NCBI GenBank assembly: GCA_015057365.1
Contig: SVEN01000010.1
Coordinates: 1-64,000, forward strand
Direction: 5' to 3'
Length of the DNA: 64,000 nt
From: Lachnospiraceae bacterium
GTDB lineage: Bacteria > Bacillota > Clostridia > Lachnospirales > Lachnospiraceae
Shown here: positions 24,499-34,772 of the stretch, piece after piece
Numbering within the stretch: position 1 is the stretch's first letter
Layout: every line of letters begins with the position of its first letter
Translations under genes and position numbers: made by a program
Notes under the pieces: generated by a model
What the model saw: only the letters and a program-made list of their open reading frames with translations
What the model was told of the DNA's origin: nothing
Database searches by the model: none

Positions 24499-25869
24499 TT
24501 ACAGATTCCGCAGCACCGATTGCAAATCCTGCACCGTTGCCACTTCAATGACCTGAATCCCGTCGCTCTTTTTCTCTCCCTCGGCCTTCTTCCGCTTCGG
24601 TACAATCACGGTACGATACCCCATCTTTTCCGCCTCCGCAATCCGGGCCTGCATCATATTCACGGCACGAATCTCTCCGGTCAGACCCACTTCGCCGAAG
24701 GCTACCGTACGAGGCGGTAGCGGACGATTGCGGTAACTGGACAAAAGAGCCAATACAATAGCCAAATCCAAGGACGGCTCCGTAATTTTCATGCCGCCTG
24801 CCACATTCACATAGGCATCACAGCCTGCCAGGGAAATACCGAGACGTTTTTCCAGCACTGCCATCAAAAGCGTTACACGATTATAATCCGTGCCCGCTGC
24901 CGTACGGCGCGGCATATTAAAGCTGGTAGGAGACACCAGCGCCTGTACCTCCACCAAAATCGGACGGGTACCCTCCATTGCCGCCGTCACAACGGAGCCC
25001 GGCTCATCCTCCGGACGCCCCTCCAACATATATTCTGACGGGTTCTTCACTTCCCGAAGTCCCGCACCTGCCATTTCAAACACACCGATCTCATTCGTTG
25101 AACCGAAACGGTTCTTTACCGCACGCAAAATACGATAAGAAATGTGGCTCTCTCCCTCAAAATACAGCACCGTATCTACCATATGCTCCAACATCCGCGG
25201 ACCTGCCACCACGCCTTCCTTGGTCACATGACCGATGATAAATATGGTAATTCCCAGACCCTTTGCCAGACGTAAAAGCGAAGCGGTAGCCTCTTTAATC
25301 TGGCCCGGACTACCCGGTGCCGCCTCCGTCTCCTCCCGGTAAATCGTCTGGATGGAGTCGATAATCACTACCTCCGGCGTAATCTGCCGGATGGTTTCTT
25401 CCACACGATTTAAGCTCGTCTCCGCCAAAAGAAGCGTACTGCCGTCCGTTACCTGTAGGCGGTCCGCCCGCATCCGGATCTGACGGATGGACTCCTCGCC
25501 GGACACATACAGCACCTTCCGGTCCTTCTTTGCCAGTGCATAACACATCTGCAACAAAAGCGTAGACTTACCGATACCCGGATCTCCACCGACCAGTACC
25601 AGTGAGCCTATCACAATACCGCCACCCAGCACCCGGTCCAGTTCTCCTATGCCGGTAACCATGCGTTCCTCTTCTCCTGTATCTACTTCGGACAATAGCA
25701 CCGGCTCCGCCGCAGATAACGACGAAACGCCGTAAGCAGACTTCATTTTACCTGCTTGCGGCGCTTCTACCAAAGAATTCCACGCCTTACAGCCCGGACA
25801 CTGTCCGAGCCATTTCGGCGATTCCATTCCACATTCTTTACAAAAAAACACTGCTTTCCCTTTTGCCAT
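24499..25869 (-). CDS. radA: DNA repair protein RadA (Sms)
   Basis: The 456-aa length is standard. It has the N-terminal C4 zinc finger CKECGMESPKWLGQCPGC, a RecA-like ATPase with GGDPGIGKSTLL, the RadA-specific KNRFGSTNE motif and a C-terminal Lon-protease-like domain (GGMKITEPSLDLAIVLAL). RadA is a branch-migration helicase that helps RecA-mediated recombination. In many Firmicutes it follows clpC; here one small gene (25886-26290) lies between them. GGGGGAG precedes the start. Confidence 0.95.
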   Translation of the reverse strand: MAKGKAVFFCKECGMESPKWLGQCPGCKAWNSLVEAPQAGKMKSAYGVSSLSAAEPVLLSEVDTGEEERMVTGIGELDRVLGGGIVIGSLVLVGGDPGIGKSTLLLQMCYALAKKDRKVLYVSGEESIRQIRMRADRLQVTDGSTLLLAETSLNRVEETIRQITPEVVIIDSIQTIYREETEAAPGSPGQIKEATASLLRLAKGLGITIFIIGHVTKEGVVAGPRMLEHMVDTVLYFEGESHISYRILRAVKNRFGSTNEIGVFEMAGAGLREVKNPSEYMLEGRPEDEPGSVVTAAMEGTRPILVEVQALVSPTSFNMPRRTAAGTDYNRVTLLMAVLEKRLGISLAGCDAYVNVAGGMKITEPSLDLAIVLALLSSYRNRPLPPRTVAFGEVGLTGEIRAVNMMQARIAEAEKMGYRTVIVPKRKKAEGEKKSDGIQVIEVATVQDLQSVLRNL

Positions 25870-25885
25870 AACTCCCCCGCATATC

Positions 25886-26290
25886 TTACTGCTTTACTAC
25901 ACGTACCTCGGAACTTCTTCCTGCTGCAAGCTCCAGGCTGAATACCAGCTTACCGCCGAGATTCGTCTTCATCTTACCGATGTTGGTACCGTCGATATAG
26001 AGCTTATACTCGGTCTCTGCCTCTAATCCCAATGCCACCTGAGTATCGGTGGTTCCTTCTACGGTCATGGTAACTTCTTTATCGTTTGCGGAAAACTCGG
26101 TTACATCGGTACCCGGCACAGACTCGTATGCAAACATACCGTTACGCTCCAACTTCGTAATCTCCTGGAACGTCTTTACTTTATACAAATCCCCACCATA
26201 CTCGAAGCCGTCGGCCTTTGCCTTTGCAGCCAGCGTATAATCCCCGAACGCAAGCTTTCCGTTATCCTGAACATAAATCAATTCTGCCAT
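25886..26290 (-). CDS. hypothetical protein, 134 aa, beta-rich
   Basis: The protein has no signal peptide. It opens with MAELIYVQDNGKLAFGDYTLAAKAK. The rest alternates short strands, with ERNGMFAYESVPGTDV and EYKLYIDGTNIGKMKTNLGGKL; the strand pattern suggests a beta-sandwich. I recall similar short proteins in Lachnospiraceae with no experimental function. AGGAGG lies 8 nt upstream and a possible extended -10 (TGCTATACT) about 65 nt upstream, so it probably has its own transcript even though radA follows 16 nt later. Confidence 0.65.
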   Translation of the reverse strand: MAELIYVQDNGKLAFGDYTLAAKAKADGFEYGGDLYKVKTFQEITKLERNGMFAYESVPGTDVTEFSANDKEVTMTVEGTTDTQVALGLEAETEYKLYIDGTNIGKMKTNLGGKLVFSLELAAGRSSEVRVVKQ

Positions 26291-26399
26291 TTCTTTATCC
26301 TCCTGTAACAGCCGTCCATCTGTTATTTGTTACAATACCAGTATAGCACAACTTCCGCTGATTTTCCACAAAATTTCGCAGATTTAAGCAAAGAATCCT

Positions 26400-28859
26400 T
26401 TACATTTTCTTCGCTTTCCGAATTCTGCGCAGACGAAGGGCCGACTCCTCCGTTGTATCTTTCTGCTGTACCGTAATCGCAACCGTATCGCCGCTTTCGA
26501 TTTTGCCGCTTAAAATCTCCTCTGCCAACATATCCTCCAGGTGCACCTGCACCGCACGACGAATCGGTCTTGCGCCGTACTTCTCATCGGACCCCTTCTT
26601 TACGATAAACTCCGCAACGGACGCATCCGGTTTTAAGGTAATCGCAAGCTGCTCCTTGCAACGCTTTACCACCTCTGCCACCTGAAGTCCCGCGATTTCC
26701 TTTAAGGCTTCCGCGCCCAGCGGCTTAAATACGATAGTTTCATCGATACGATTGATAAATTCCGGTTTGAAATTATGTTTTACTTCTTCCATTACCGCAC
26801 TGCGCATCCGCTCATAATCCGCCGTCTCATCCGGCTTATTTAAAAAGCCCAGATTCTTCGGCTCCATAATCCTGCCCGCACCGGTATTGGAAGTCATAAT
26901 AATAATCGTATTCTTAAAACTTACCCGTCTTCCCTGAGCGTCCGTAATGTGACCGTCCTCCAGCACCTGCAGCAAAATGTTAAACACATCCGGGTGCGCC
27001 TTTTCCAGTTCATCAAACAATACTACGGAATACGGATTCCGACGAATCTGCTCGCTTAACTGTCCTCCCTCGTCATGGCCTACATAGCCCGGCGGGGAAC
27101 CGATCATCTTTGATACGCTGTGCTTTTCCATGTACTCGGACATATCTACACGAATCAGGGCGTCTTCTTTTCCGAATACCGCCTCCGCCAGAGCCTTGGA
27201 AAGCTCCGTTTTACCTACGCCGGTCGGTCCCAGGAACAAGAAGGACCCAATCGGACGCTGCGGATTCTGCAGTCCCACACGGGCACGACGGATGGCTCTG
27301 GCTACAGCAAGCACCGCATCCTCCTGACCGATGACACGCTTACGTAAAATATCCGGAAGCTTCAAGAGGCGCTCGCTTTCCTCCTCACAAAGCTTCGCTA
27401 ACGGCACCTTCGTCCATGCGGAAATCACATCCGCAATCATATCTTCACCGAGCACCGGCAAAACCTTCTCCTCCGTCTCCTGTGCTTCCAGACGAGACTT
27501 CAAACGCTTCTGCTTTGCCGCTACGGCAATGGCACCCTCGCTGTCACCGGACAACAACAAACGTTCCTTCTCCGCCTGAAGCTCTGCCAGCTGCTTTCTT
27601 TTATCATGATCTGCAGGTGCTGCCGTATACTCCGTCAGGCGAAGTTTGGATGCTGCCTCATCCAACACATCGATCGCTTTATCCGGTAAAAAGCGGTCAT
27701 TGATGTAGCGTTCGGACAGTTTTACCGCCGCCTTTACCGCCGCATCACTGATGACAATGCCGTGATGCTTCTCATAGGTCTCCCGAAGCCCAAACAAAAT
27801 CTCTTCCGCCTCGGAAAGAGACGATTCTTCTATCACAACCGGCTGGAATCTCCGCTCCAATGCCGCATCCTTTTCGATATACTTGCGGTATTCTTCTCTT
27901 GTGGTGGCACCCACCACCTGAAACTCTCCTCGCGCCAACGCCGGCTTCATAATATTGGAAGCATCCAATGCACCCTCCGCACCGCCGGCTCCGATGATGA
28001 TATGCAATTCATCAATAAAAATCAAGACATCCCCGTCCGTAATTGCCTCATCCATCACCTTTTTTATGCGTTCTTCAAACTCACCTCGGTACTTGGTACC
28101 CGCCACCATGGCAGACAAATCCAAAGAAAGCAGACGCTTTTTCTTCATATTCTCCGGCACGTTTCCGTCCGCAATACGCCTTGCGAGGCCTTCCGCCACT
28201 GCGGTTTTACCTACACCCGGCTCACCTACCAGACATGGATTGTTCTTGGTTCTGCGACTCAAAATGCGAATCACACGACTGATTTCCTCTTCTCTTCCGA
28301 TGACCGGATCCAGCTTCCCGTTTCGTGCCGCCTCCGTCAGGTCCTTACTGAACTTTTCCAACAGGCCGTTCTCCGCCTTCTGGGTACGACTGCGACTTGT
28401 GGCATACTCCGCCTTCGCACGGTTCGCATCGATTCCCATGGCCTCCAAAGTTGCAAAATACAGCTTCTGTACCTGAATCCCCAAGGTATTTAACAAACGC
28501 ACCGCAATGCAGTCCGGCTCCTGTAACACCGCCAGCAAAAGATGCTCCGTTCCCACTTTTTCGCTGTTATAACGCCCGGCTTCCGCCTCTGCCTGCTCTA
28601 AAATCCGGTTAAGACGCGGGGTATTTTGTATCTTCTTTCTGCGGTCACCCTTTTGCGGTGTAATGAGCTGTGCAATCAGCTCATCCAGTTTCTCAGCCCG
28701 AATGCCGTTTCCCTGCAATACTTCCTTTGCCACACATTCTTCCCGAAGCAGCGCCACCAGCAAATGCTCACTGCCGATATAGCCGTGGGACAAATGCTCC
28801 GCCGCCTGTCTTGCGTATCGTAATACCTGTTCTGCCTGTTCGGTATACAACTTTCCCAT
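26400..28859 (-). CDS. clpC: ATP-dependent Clp protease ATPase subunit ClpC
   Basis: The 819-aa protein has the full ClpC layout. It has two N-terminal Clp repeats (1-145), a first AAA+ module with GEPGVGKTAVAEGLA, a middle coiled-coil insertion (~410-480), and a second AAA+ module with FLGPTGVGKTELSKALAE and a C-terminal ClpB_D2-small domain. It unfolds substrates for ClpP and takes part in competence and stress control. The usual ctsR-mcsA-mcsB genes are not upstream; a GntR-type regulator gene lies 24 nt upstream and may be in the same transcript. AAGGGA precedes the ATG. Confidence 0.95.
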   Translation of the reverse strand: MGKLYTEQAEQVLRYARQAAEHLSHGYIGSEHLLVALLREECVAKEVLQGNGIRAEKLDELIAQLITPQKGDRRKKIQNTPRLNRILEQAEAEAGRYNSEKVGTEHLLLAVLQEPDCIAVRLLNTLGIQVQKLYFATLEAMGIDANRAKAEYATSRSRTQKAENGLLEKFSKDLTEAARNGKLDPVIGREEEISRVIRILSRRTKNNPCLVGEPGVGKTAVAEGLARRIADGNVPENMKKKRLLSLDLSAMVAGTKYRGEFEERIKKVMDEAITDGDVLIFIDELHIIIGAGGAEGALDASNIMKPALARGEFQVVGATTREEYRKYIEKDAALERRFQPVVIEESSLSEAEEILFGLRETYEKHHGIVISDAAVKAAVKLSERYINDRFLPDKAIDVLDEAASKLRLTEYTAAPADHDKRKQLAELQAEKERLLLSGDSEGAIAVAAKQKRLKSRLEAQETEEKVLPVLGEDMIADVISAWTKVPLAKLCEEESERLLKLPDILRKRVIGQEDAVLAVARAIRRARVGLQNPQRPIGSFLFLGPTGVGKTELSKALAEAVFGKEDALIRVDMSEYMEKHSVSKMIGSPPGYVGHDEGGQLSEQIRRNPYSVVLFDELEKAHPDVFNILLQVLEDGHITDAQGRRVSFKNTIIIMTSNTGAGRIMEPKNLGFLNKPDETADYERMRSAVMEEVKHNFKPEFINRIDETIVFKPLGAEALKEIAGLQVAEVVKRCKEQLAITLKPDASVAEFIVKKGSDEKYGARPIRRAVQVHLEDMLAEEILSGKIESGDTVAITVQQKDTTEESALRLRRIRKAKKM

Positions 28860-28883
28860 ACTGTTCCCTTTCTGCCGTCAAAA

Positions 28884-29255
28884 CTAAACTTGAAACTCCC
28901 GTAACACCTCATCCGTCACCCCATGAATCTCTTCATCGGAAAGCCCCCGGCACAGGGCTTTCGCCAAAGAAATTCGCATCTCGTTTTTTAATTGCTCCAT
29001 AGCCCGCAACTTATCCGCCGTCACTGCAATTACCGCACCGTTTCTGCGGTCCAGGCGCAAATATCCTTCCTGACGCAAAATCGCATAAGCCTTATTTACC
29101 GTATGCATATTGATACCGATATCCTCCGCCAGCTCTCTTACCGACGGCAAGGTTTCCCCCGGCAACAGCTGTGCATTGGCGATACCGTAAATTATCTGAT
29201 TGTAAAGCTGCACATACAGTGCTTCCTGACTTCCGAAATCAATTCGAATTACCAT
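28884..29255 (-). CDS. GntR-family (YtrA-type) regulator
   Basis: The 123-aa protein is a winged helix with the GntR pattern ALYVQLYNQIIYGIANAQLLPGETLPSVRELAEDIGINMHTVNKAYAILRQEGYL (seen in full at residues 10-65) and only a short helical C-terminus. This is the YtrA subfamily, which usually controls a neighbouring ABC transporter or membrane protein. None is adjacent here; instead it precedes clpC, which raises the chance that it controls that operon. GGAAGG lies about 14 nt before the ATG, rather far. Confidence 0.85.
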   Translation of the reverse strand: MVIRIDFGSQEALYVQLYNQIIYGIANAQLLPGETLPSVRELAEDIGINMHTVNKAYAILRQEGYLRLDRRNGAVIAVTADKLRAMEQLKNEMRISLAKALCRGLSDEEIHGVTDEVLREFQV

Positions 29256-29281
29256 CTGCCACCGACCTTCCTTCGTATCTG

Positions 29282-30547
29282 TTATAAGCGGTCATCCAAA
29301 TCCGAGTCTCCGGACTGACCCTGCCGGTATAATTTTACTACAACCAGGAGTAAAAGTACACTGAGTCCCAAAAACATTGCCAACATAAATATTAAAAATA
29401 CCTGTTGTCCCTTATATTGATCCAGCATTTCATAAAGAGCCCGATTGTCTTCCTCCACTACCTGCCGGATTTCGATTCTCTCCTCATCATAGCGCTGCAA
29501 GGTCTGCTGCCGCCTGTCGTAGCGGTAATACCCGCTGATGCCCAGCTCATCTTCCAGCACCAATACATAAAACTCGCTGTCCGGTTTATCACGTTTCACA
29601 TATGCTTTTATGCGGATACCGTCCACAAACAATACTGTTTCTTCGTATCCCGTCGGCGCCACATAGGCTCCCTGCTCCTCGGACACCTTGTATTCTCCCC
29701 CAAAGGATATTACCACTCTGCCGTCTGCATCCTTGGCATGCACCCCGGGCTCATAACCCTCTATTGCAGGCGGCTCCGGTGCTTTGGTCGGCTCCGGCGC
29801 CTCCTCCTGTCTGGTCACATATAAATAATATCGCTTTTCGGTACCGTTCTCGGCAGTTACCGTAACAACTACCGTATTGCGACCTACCTTAAGCCCCGTA
29901 CTTCCGTTTACTCCCACCACAGCGTTCTCGTCCTCGGTCAGCGCGCTGACTACAATCCGCTCGGATTCGTAAGGTACCGTCACCTCGTACTCCCGCACCG
30001 TCGTGGCAAAGGCCGGAGAAATCTTTCCCGGACTCACCTTTAAGGCGGACAAATTCGCATTATCGGACGCATCCCTGGCCGCCTCTACCGCTAACGTAAG
30101 CACGTTACTGGATACGGACATAGCACCGTCCACCCCGTAGGTATACACAATGGGGCGACTGTCCAGAGACAAATCGCACACGCCTCTTGACAGGGCACGA
30201 AAACGCATCACATACTTTCTGCTACCCACACTGGGAGATGCCCCTATATCCGCGATTTTTAACATACCGGCACCTCCTGTAAAACAGGAAGGTGCCGTCA
30301 CAAATTCTATTACATCTGCATTGTAAATAAGATAAGCCTCAAAATCTCCGATGACTGCCGCCTGCGCAGACTCACCCTCCGCCGGCTGTACGTTGATCCA
30401 GAGCGTCACTTCAAACTCCTCGTCCACACGTACCGCATCGCTTTCCGTCTGCAACTCGATGGTTGCCACCGCTGCCCGTGCCTGTTCCGGCACACAAAAG
30501 AACAGTGCCGCCAACACAAGCAAAACTAAAACCGGAACCCGTTTCAT
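29282..30547 (-). CDS. surface protein with cohesin-like and cadherin-like domains
   Basis: The 421-aa protein has a signal peptide (LVLLVLAALFFCVPEQARA). Residues ~25-150 look like a cohesin/type-III dockerin-partner fold (VDEEFEVTLWINVQPAEG, IEFVTAPSCF). Residues ~160-245 form a cadherin-like beta-sandwich (LSALKVSPGKISPAFATTVREYEVTVPYES, read in parts). A linker follows, then a C-terminal membrane helix (VFLIFMLAMFLGLSVLLLLVVV) with a short basic cytoplasmic tail. It starts 15 nt after the large SH3 protein gene, which carries the same type of cadherin-like domain, so the two products probably act together at the cell surface. Confidence 0.8.
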   Translation of the reverse strand: MKRVPVLVLLVLAALFFCVPEQARAAVATIELQTESDAVRVDEEFEVTLWINVQPAEGESAQAAVIGDFEAYLIYNADVIEFVTAPSCFTGGAGMLKIADIGASPSVGSRKYVMRFRALSRGVCDLSLDSRPIVYTYGVDGAMSVSSNVLTLAVEAARDASDNANLSALKVSPGKISPAFATTVREYEVTVPYESERIVVSALTEDENAVVGVNGSTGLKVGRNTVVVTVTAENGTEKRYYLYVTRQEEAPEPTKAPEPPAIEGYEPGVHAKDADGRVVISFGGEYKVSEEQGAYVAPTGYEETVLFVDGIRIKAYVKRDKPDSEFYVLVLEDELGISGYYRYDRRQQTLQRYDEERIEIRQVVEEDNRALYEMLDQYKGQQVFLIFMLAMFLGLSVLLLLVVVKLYRQGQSGDSDLDDRL

Positions 30548-30562
30548 TTTAAATCTCCTCTG

Positions 30563-33500
30563 CTATTCTCTTACCACACACAATACATACTCTCTCTTAG
30601 AACCGTCTTCCGCGATTACCGCCACAATAAAGTTGTTCATACCCACGGAAAGAGACTGATATCCGTCCCCGAATACCGTTGCCTTTTTGCTTACCGTTGT
30701 GGCATTAATAGTAATCACCTCCGTGCTGTTCGGAACAATAATGGAATAATCCGTTACGGTCGTTCCGTTAAAGCTTGGTGTCAGTGCGTAATTGGTACCG
30801 TCTACCGATGTTACGGACAGCTTTGACAGGTAATTATTCGGATTGTATGCAACCGTCGGTTCAGGGCACGCCTGGGCCGGCATATTCAAATATACCGGTA
30901 CGGAGAACACAATCGGACTATCCGTTGCTCCCGCATAGGCTTGGGCGGTCTTTTTACCCTCCGAAGAAGGAGCCGCCACATTTGCCATGTACTGATGACT
31001 GTATGTATACGTCGGAGTCATATTAAACTTCTGTAAATAAATCGTATTCTGTCCGCGGTTAATGTAGGAACTGCCGATAATATAGGCACCACCCACGATC
31101 GCACTGTAACGATTATCCCACGGAATCAGGGAAGCATCATTTAACGCATCATTGGTACTGCTTCCGTACTTTGCATACTTCAAACCGTTTGCAATCGCAC
31201 CACCGGCCTGTGTACTATGGTATGCCCCGATATTGTAAAAATTATACAAGCCCTCGAAGCCTTTTACCGTACCGGTCACACTGTTACTTACCGTAGAAGT
31301 ACCGGTCACAACCTCCTGCTTCACACGGGTGGCAAGATGATACGGGCTGACACCGGAATACTCCGCTGCCTTAATAAAGGTCTCCGCGTAACTGATGGAC
31401 TGCTTCTCCCCGGAATCATCCGCATATACATAACTGCTTTGATACAACGGGGTATACTTTAAAATATTTTCTACACCGTCCGCATCCTGATAGGACGGCT
31501 CGTAGTTTAACACCTCAAACTGGAATACCGACTTTTCGTCTAAGAAATTTCGCGGGTCCATGTAGTACTCCAGCGCCGCCTTAGACGCAGTCACCCAGGT
31601 AGAACCGTCATATACGATAAAGCTGTCCGTCTTCCAGTTGTATGCACCCTCTTCCAGAGACTTCCAAGCAATACCCGAGCTGTTCGGAATCAAATTCTTA
31701 CCCGGAATATTTTCTTCTTCAATTGCTACATCCCAGTACAAATTCGTATGGAAGGCTTTAAAAATCCATTCAGGATATTGGATATGTAACGCGCGCAAAT
31801 ACGGCTTATAAGACTCCGGGAACCGCTGCAATGTCAGATTCAGTTCGAAGTCTGCACTCACCTCAGGAGACTCATCCTCATCCCCCCATATATCAAGTCC
31901 CGGCGCATAAGTCGGACGAGGCGTCGGGGTCGGAGGTGCCTCACATTCCACAAGACGATCCTCTAAAATATACCCGTAATAGTTCAAATTCAAATAGGTA
32001 ACACCCACATGACAATATACGGAGCCCTTTTCATCCACATAACGGTCATATACCCGAAGATACGTATCCTTGGTCACCGTCACAGCACGACTTGTACTTC
32101 CCTTTATCTTTACGCTGGCCACACCGTTTTGCGGCAATACCTTTAACACCATGGAAGACGCATTCGGATGTACCGCGTGAGCCCAACCGGTCTGCACACC
32201 GCCCACATTTTCCTTCGCTTCGGTCCACGGCTTAGGCCCCGGCGTCGGAGACACATTCGGTGTTGCGGTCGGACGAGGCGTTGCCGTTACCGGTCCATCG
32301 CACTCCGTAATATAGTCTGCCAGAATATATCCGTAGTAGGTCTTGCCTCCGCTTGTAAAGCCCACATGGCGATACAATCTGCCGTTATCACTTTCATATA
32401 CATCATACAGCATCAAATAATGCTCGGCCTTTATGGTAACCGCATTGGAACTGCCTTGCTTCTTTACGCTACCTGCACTGCTTTGCGGCAATGCCTTCAG
32501 CACCATGGCAGAAGCATTCGGGTGTGTCGCATGTCCCCACCCCTGCTGCGTTCCTTCCGTATTCTCCTTTGCCTCGGAACCCGGACGGGCGGACGGCGTT
32601 GGAGACGGAGTCGGCGCCTTGGTTGCCTTCGGAGTCGCGGTCGGCTTCGGTGTGGCTGTTGCATCCGGCACCGGAGTTGCCGTCGGATTCGGCTCAGCCG
32701 TCACATCCGGCGTCGGTGTCGGTGTCGCCGTCGGCTCAGGCGTTGGCGTTGCAGTCGGTTCCGGTGTCGGCGTCGGTGTTACAGCCGGCTTACCTAACTT
32801 CACTACATTGGCCGGTACATAGCCCTTAATCTGTTCTCCGTCCTTTTCCGCAACCACAGAATACCACTTGCCGTCAGCAGCGGTCTGCTCTCCTCTGAGG
32901 GAGAGCTCGGTATCCTTAGTCAGTACCGCGACAGAACCGCTGGCTGTCTTTACATAAGTCGCACTGTCGGATGCTTCCGAACGGAGACGCACCTGCGCTG
33001 TCAATACCGCATCCGGATAAGACTCATACTCTAAGCGGATATAATCACTGAGTACATAGCCCTGCGCCTCTCCTACGCTGACCTGATACCATTTATCTTC
33101 GCCGTTATAGGTCTCACCTACAACCGTCACTTTGTCGTTCATCACAAGAACCTTTACAATGTCATACGTCGTACCTGCTCCCCCACGTAAATTCAGCTGC
33201 GTGGCCGAAACCGTTGCCGGATAAGCATAGGATGTTGCACCGGACGGTGGGGCCGTCGGAACCGGAGTAGCGGTCGGAGTCGGAGTCGCTGTCGGGACCG
33301 GTGTTGCTGTCGGCACAGGTGTCGGGGTCGGCTCCGGCTGTGACAGCTGTAAATACCGACCGAATACATAACCGGTCTTCTTCACGCCGTCTATTTCCAC
33401 TTCAATACAATACCATTTATCATTGCCCGTATAACAACTGCCGGTAGCGGTAACTTTCATATTATTAGTCAGAACCGCTATCACTCCGCTGTCGGTATTC

Positions 33501-34576
33501 GGCTTTTCGCGCATATTCAAACTGGTGGCGTTAACCGTTGCCGGTACTTTGTAATCCGCAATCAAACCGTCCGGAACCGGAGTAGCTGTCGGGACCGGAG
33601 TTGCCGTCGGCGTAGGCGTTGCGGTCGGAACCGGGGTCGCCGTCGGGACCAGCTGATCAAGTGTTATGTACAAACCGTATACATAACCTGTCTTTGTCAC
33701 ACCGCCCTCCGTAAAGGAGATGCGGTACCAGGTATCACCGTTTACCGAAGTAATCCCTGTTGCTGTCACGGAAGCCCCGTAATACAGGGAAGTAAGCAAG
33801 GCGTGACTTGTGCCTGCTCCGTCACGTACATTTAAGGTCCCTGCGGTAACCGTTGCCGGCACGGAAAACTCATCCGCATAATTTCCGCCGGACTGTACCG
33901 GCGCCTTGGTCGGCGCAGGAGGCGCGGTCGGCTTCGGTGTCGCCGTCGGAATCGGTGCATTTAACGTTACGTACGGTGCATAGGCATAGCCGGTCTTTGT
34001 GGTTCCGCCGGATTCATAGGACACCTTGTACCATTTCTCGCTGCCGGAATAAGTCTCACCCAGGACCGTTACCTTCGCTCCGCTCTTTAATGTATCCAAA
34101 AGCGCTCCGGATGTCCCGGCGCTCTGTCTGATATTTAATTCCGTTACCCAGATTTGTCCCGGAAGTGTATACTCCGTTGCCAAATTCCCGGAGGCTGTCG
34201 GAGCCTTCGTGGCAGTCGGAGCCTTCGTCGGCGGCGGAGCTGCCGTCTCCTCTACCTCCACATATTTTCCGCTGATATAACCCTTTACCGTCTTACCTCC
34301 AAAGGCAGTCACGATATAATACCAACCGTTCTCCTCGCCCAAAATATCCACCACAGCATTCTTCGACAAATATACATCCTGACCGTTTACCGTCAGCTTG
34401 CTGTAGCTGGTACTCGGACCGCTTCTCACATATAAACTGGACGCAATAATCGTTCCCTCCTGTGCCGCTTGCGACACCACAGGAGCCATGCCCGCCGTAT
34501 TTCCGAATAACAATCCCGCACACAGCAACATTGCAATTGCCCTGCGGCTTCGTCTCCATCCTTCTCGTAACTTCAT
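30563..34576 (-). CDS. large SH3-repeat cell-wall protein with glucosaminidase domain
   Basis: The 1337-aa protein has a signal peptide. It has about seven bacterial SH3-type repeats of the pattern LNVRDGAGTSHALL...GDTWYRISF...KTGYVYGLYI, joined by Thr/Pro-rich linkers (PVPTATPTPTA). Two related 65-residue modules (EAKENTEGTQQGWGHATHPN) follow. A GH73-like glucosaminidase region is next (LQRFPESYKPYLRALHIQYPEW through YNFYNIGAYHS), and a C-terminal cadherin-like beta-sandwich ends the protein. SH3 repeats bind peptidoglycan and the GH73 domain cuts its glycan. Linker repeats are strongly repetitive in DNA and may vary in length between strains. It is first in the operon. Confidence 0.85.
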   Translation of the reverse strand: MKLREGWRRSRRAIAMLLCAGLLFGNTAGMAPVVSQAAQEGTIIASSLYVRSGPSTSYSKLTVNGQDVYLSKNAVVDILGEENGWYYIVTAFGGKTVKGYISGKYVEVEETAAPPPTKAPTATKAPTASGNLATEYTLPGQIWVTELNIRQSAGTSGALLDTLKSGAKVTVLGETYSGSEKWYKVSYESGGTTKTGYAYAPYVTLNAPIPTATPKPTAPPAPTKAPVQSGGNYADEFSVPATVTAGTLNVRDGAGTSHALLTSLYYGASVTATGITSVNGDTWYRISFTEGGVTKTGYVYGLYITLDQLVPTATPVPTATPTPTATPVPTATPVPDGLIADYKVPATVNATSLNMREKPNTDSGVIAVLTNNMKVTATGSCYTGNDKWYCIEVEIDGVKKTGYVFGRYLQLSQPEPTPTPVPTATPVPTATPTPTATPVPTAPPSGATSYAYPATVSATQLNLRGGAGTTYDIVKVLVMNDKVTVVGETYNGEDKWYQVSVGEAQGYVLSDYIRLEYESYPDAVLTAQVRLRSEASDSATYVKTASGSVAVLTKDTELSLRGEQTAADGKWYSVVAEKDGEQIKGYVPANVVKLGKPAVTPTPTPEPTATPTPEPTATPTPTPDVTAEPNPTATPVPDATATPKPTATPKATKAPTPSPTPSARPGSEAKENTEGTQQGWGHATHPNASAMVLKALPQSSAGSVKKQGSSNAVTIKAEHYLMLYDVYESDNGRLYRHVGFTSGGKTYYGYILADYITECDGPVTATPRPTATPNVSPTPGPKPWTEAKENVGGVQTGWAHAVHPNASSMVLKVLPQNGVASVKIKGSTSRAVTVTKDTYLRVYDRYVDEKGSVYCHVGVTYLNLNYYGYILEDRLVECEAPPTPTPRPTYAPGLDIWGDEDESPEVSADFELNLTLQRFPESYKPYLRALHIQYPEWIFKAFHTNLYWDVAIEEENIPGKNLIPNSSGIAWKSLEEGAYNWKTDSFIVYDGSTWVTASKAALEYYMDPRNFLDEKSVFQFEVLNYEPSYQDADGVENILKYTPLYQSSYVYADDSGEKQSISYAETFIKAAEYSGVSPYHLATRVKQEVVTGTSTVSNSVTGTVKGFEGLYNFYNIGAYHSTQAGGAIANGLKYAKYGSSTNDALNDASLIPWDNRYSAIVGGAYIIGSSYINRGQNTIYLQKFNMTPTYTYSHQYMANVAAPSSEGKKTAQAYAGATDSPIVFSVPVYLNMPAQACPEPTVAYNPNNYLSKLSVTSVDGTNYALTPSFNGTTVTDYSIIVPNSTEVITINATTVSKKATVFGDGYQSLSVGMNNFIVAVIAEDGSKREYVLCVVRE

Positions 34577-34658
34577 TTAACTCTCTCCTTTATTAACGTA
34601 TCTTACATAACCTCATCTATTGTTCCATATCTTGTAGATATAACTTTTCCATTCTACC

Positions 34659-34687
34659 ATTGTAAGTATAAGCCTACTATATGTCAG
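34659..34687 (-). promoter_or_regulatory. Promoter of the SH3-repeat protein gene
   Basis: CTGACA (34682-34687), 17 nt, TACAAT (34659-34664) on the minus strand, 83 nt before the ATG. Confidence 0.5.
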
Positions 34688-34707
34688 ATTCATGTCAGTA
34701 ATAAAAA

Positions 34708-34765
34708 AGACGGTCAGGAAAGTTTTTGCTCCCCATACAGAGAGTTAAAACTTTTCCGACCGTCT
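34708..34765. terminator. Terminator after the O-antigen-ligase-like gene
   Basis: AGACGGTC-GGAAAGTTTT pairs with AAAACTTTTCC-GACCGTCT (one bulge each). On the minus strand it is followed by TTTTTTA and lies 8 nt past the stop of the gene ending at 34773. Confidence 0.85.
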
Positions 34766-34772
34766 GTCATTT

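Noticed and set aside
32580-33660. Long open frames on the plus strand opposite the SH3-repeat gene (rich in Val-Gly or Pro-Ala).
   Set aside because: They are mirror readings of the Thr/Pro linker repeats (PTATP) in the real minus-strand gene and have no ribosome sites.
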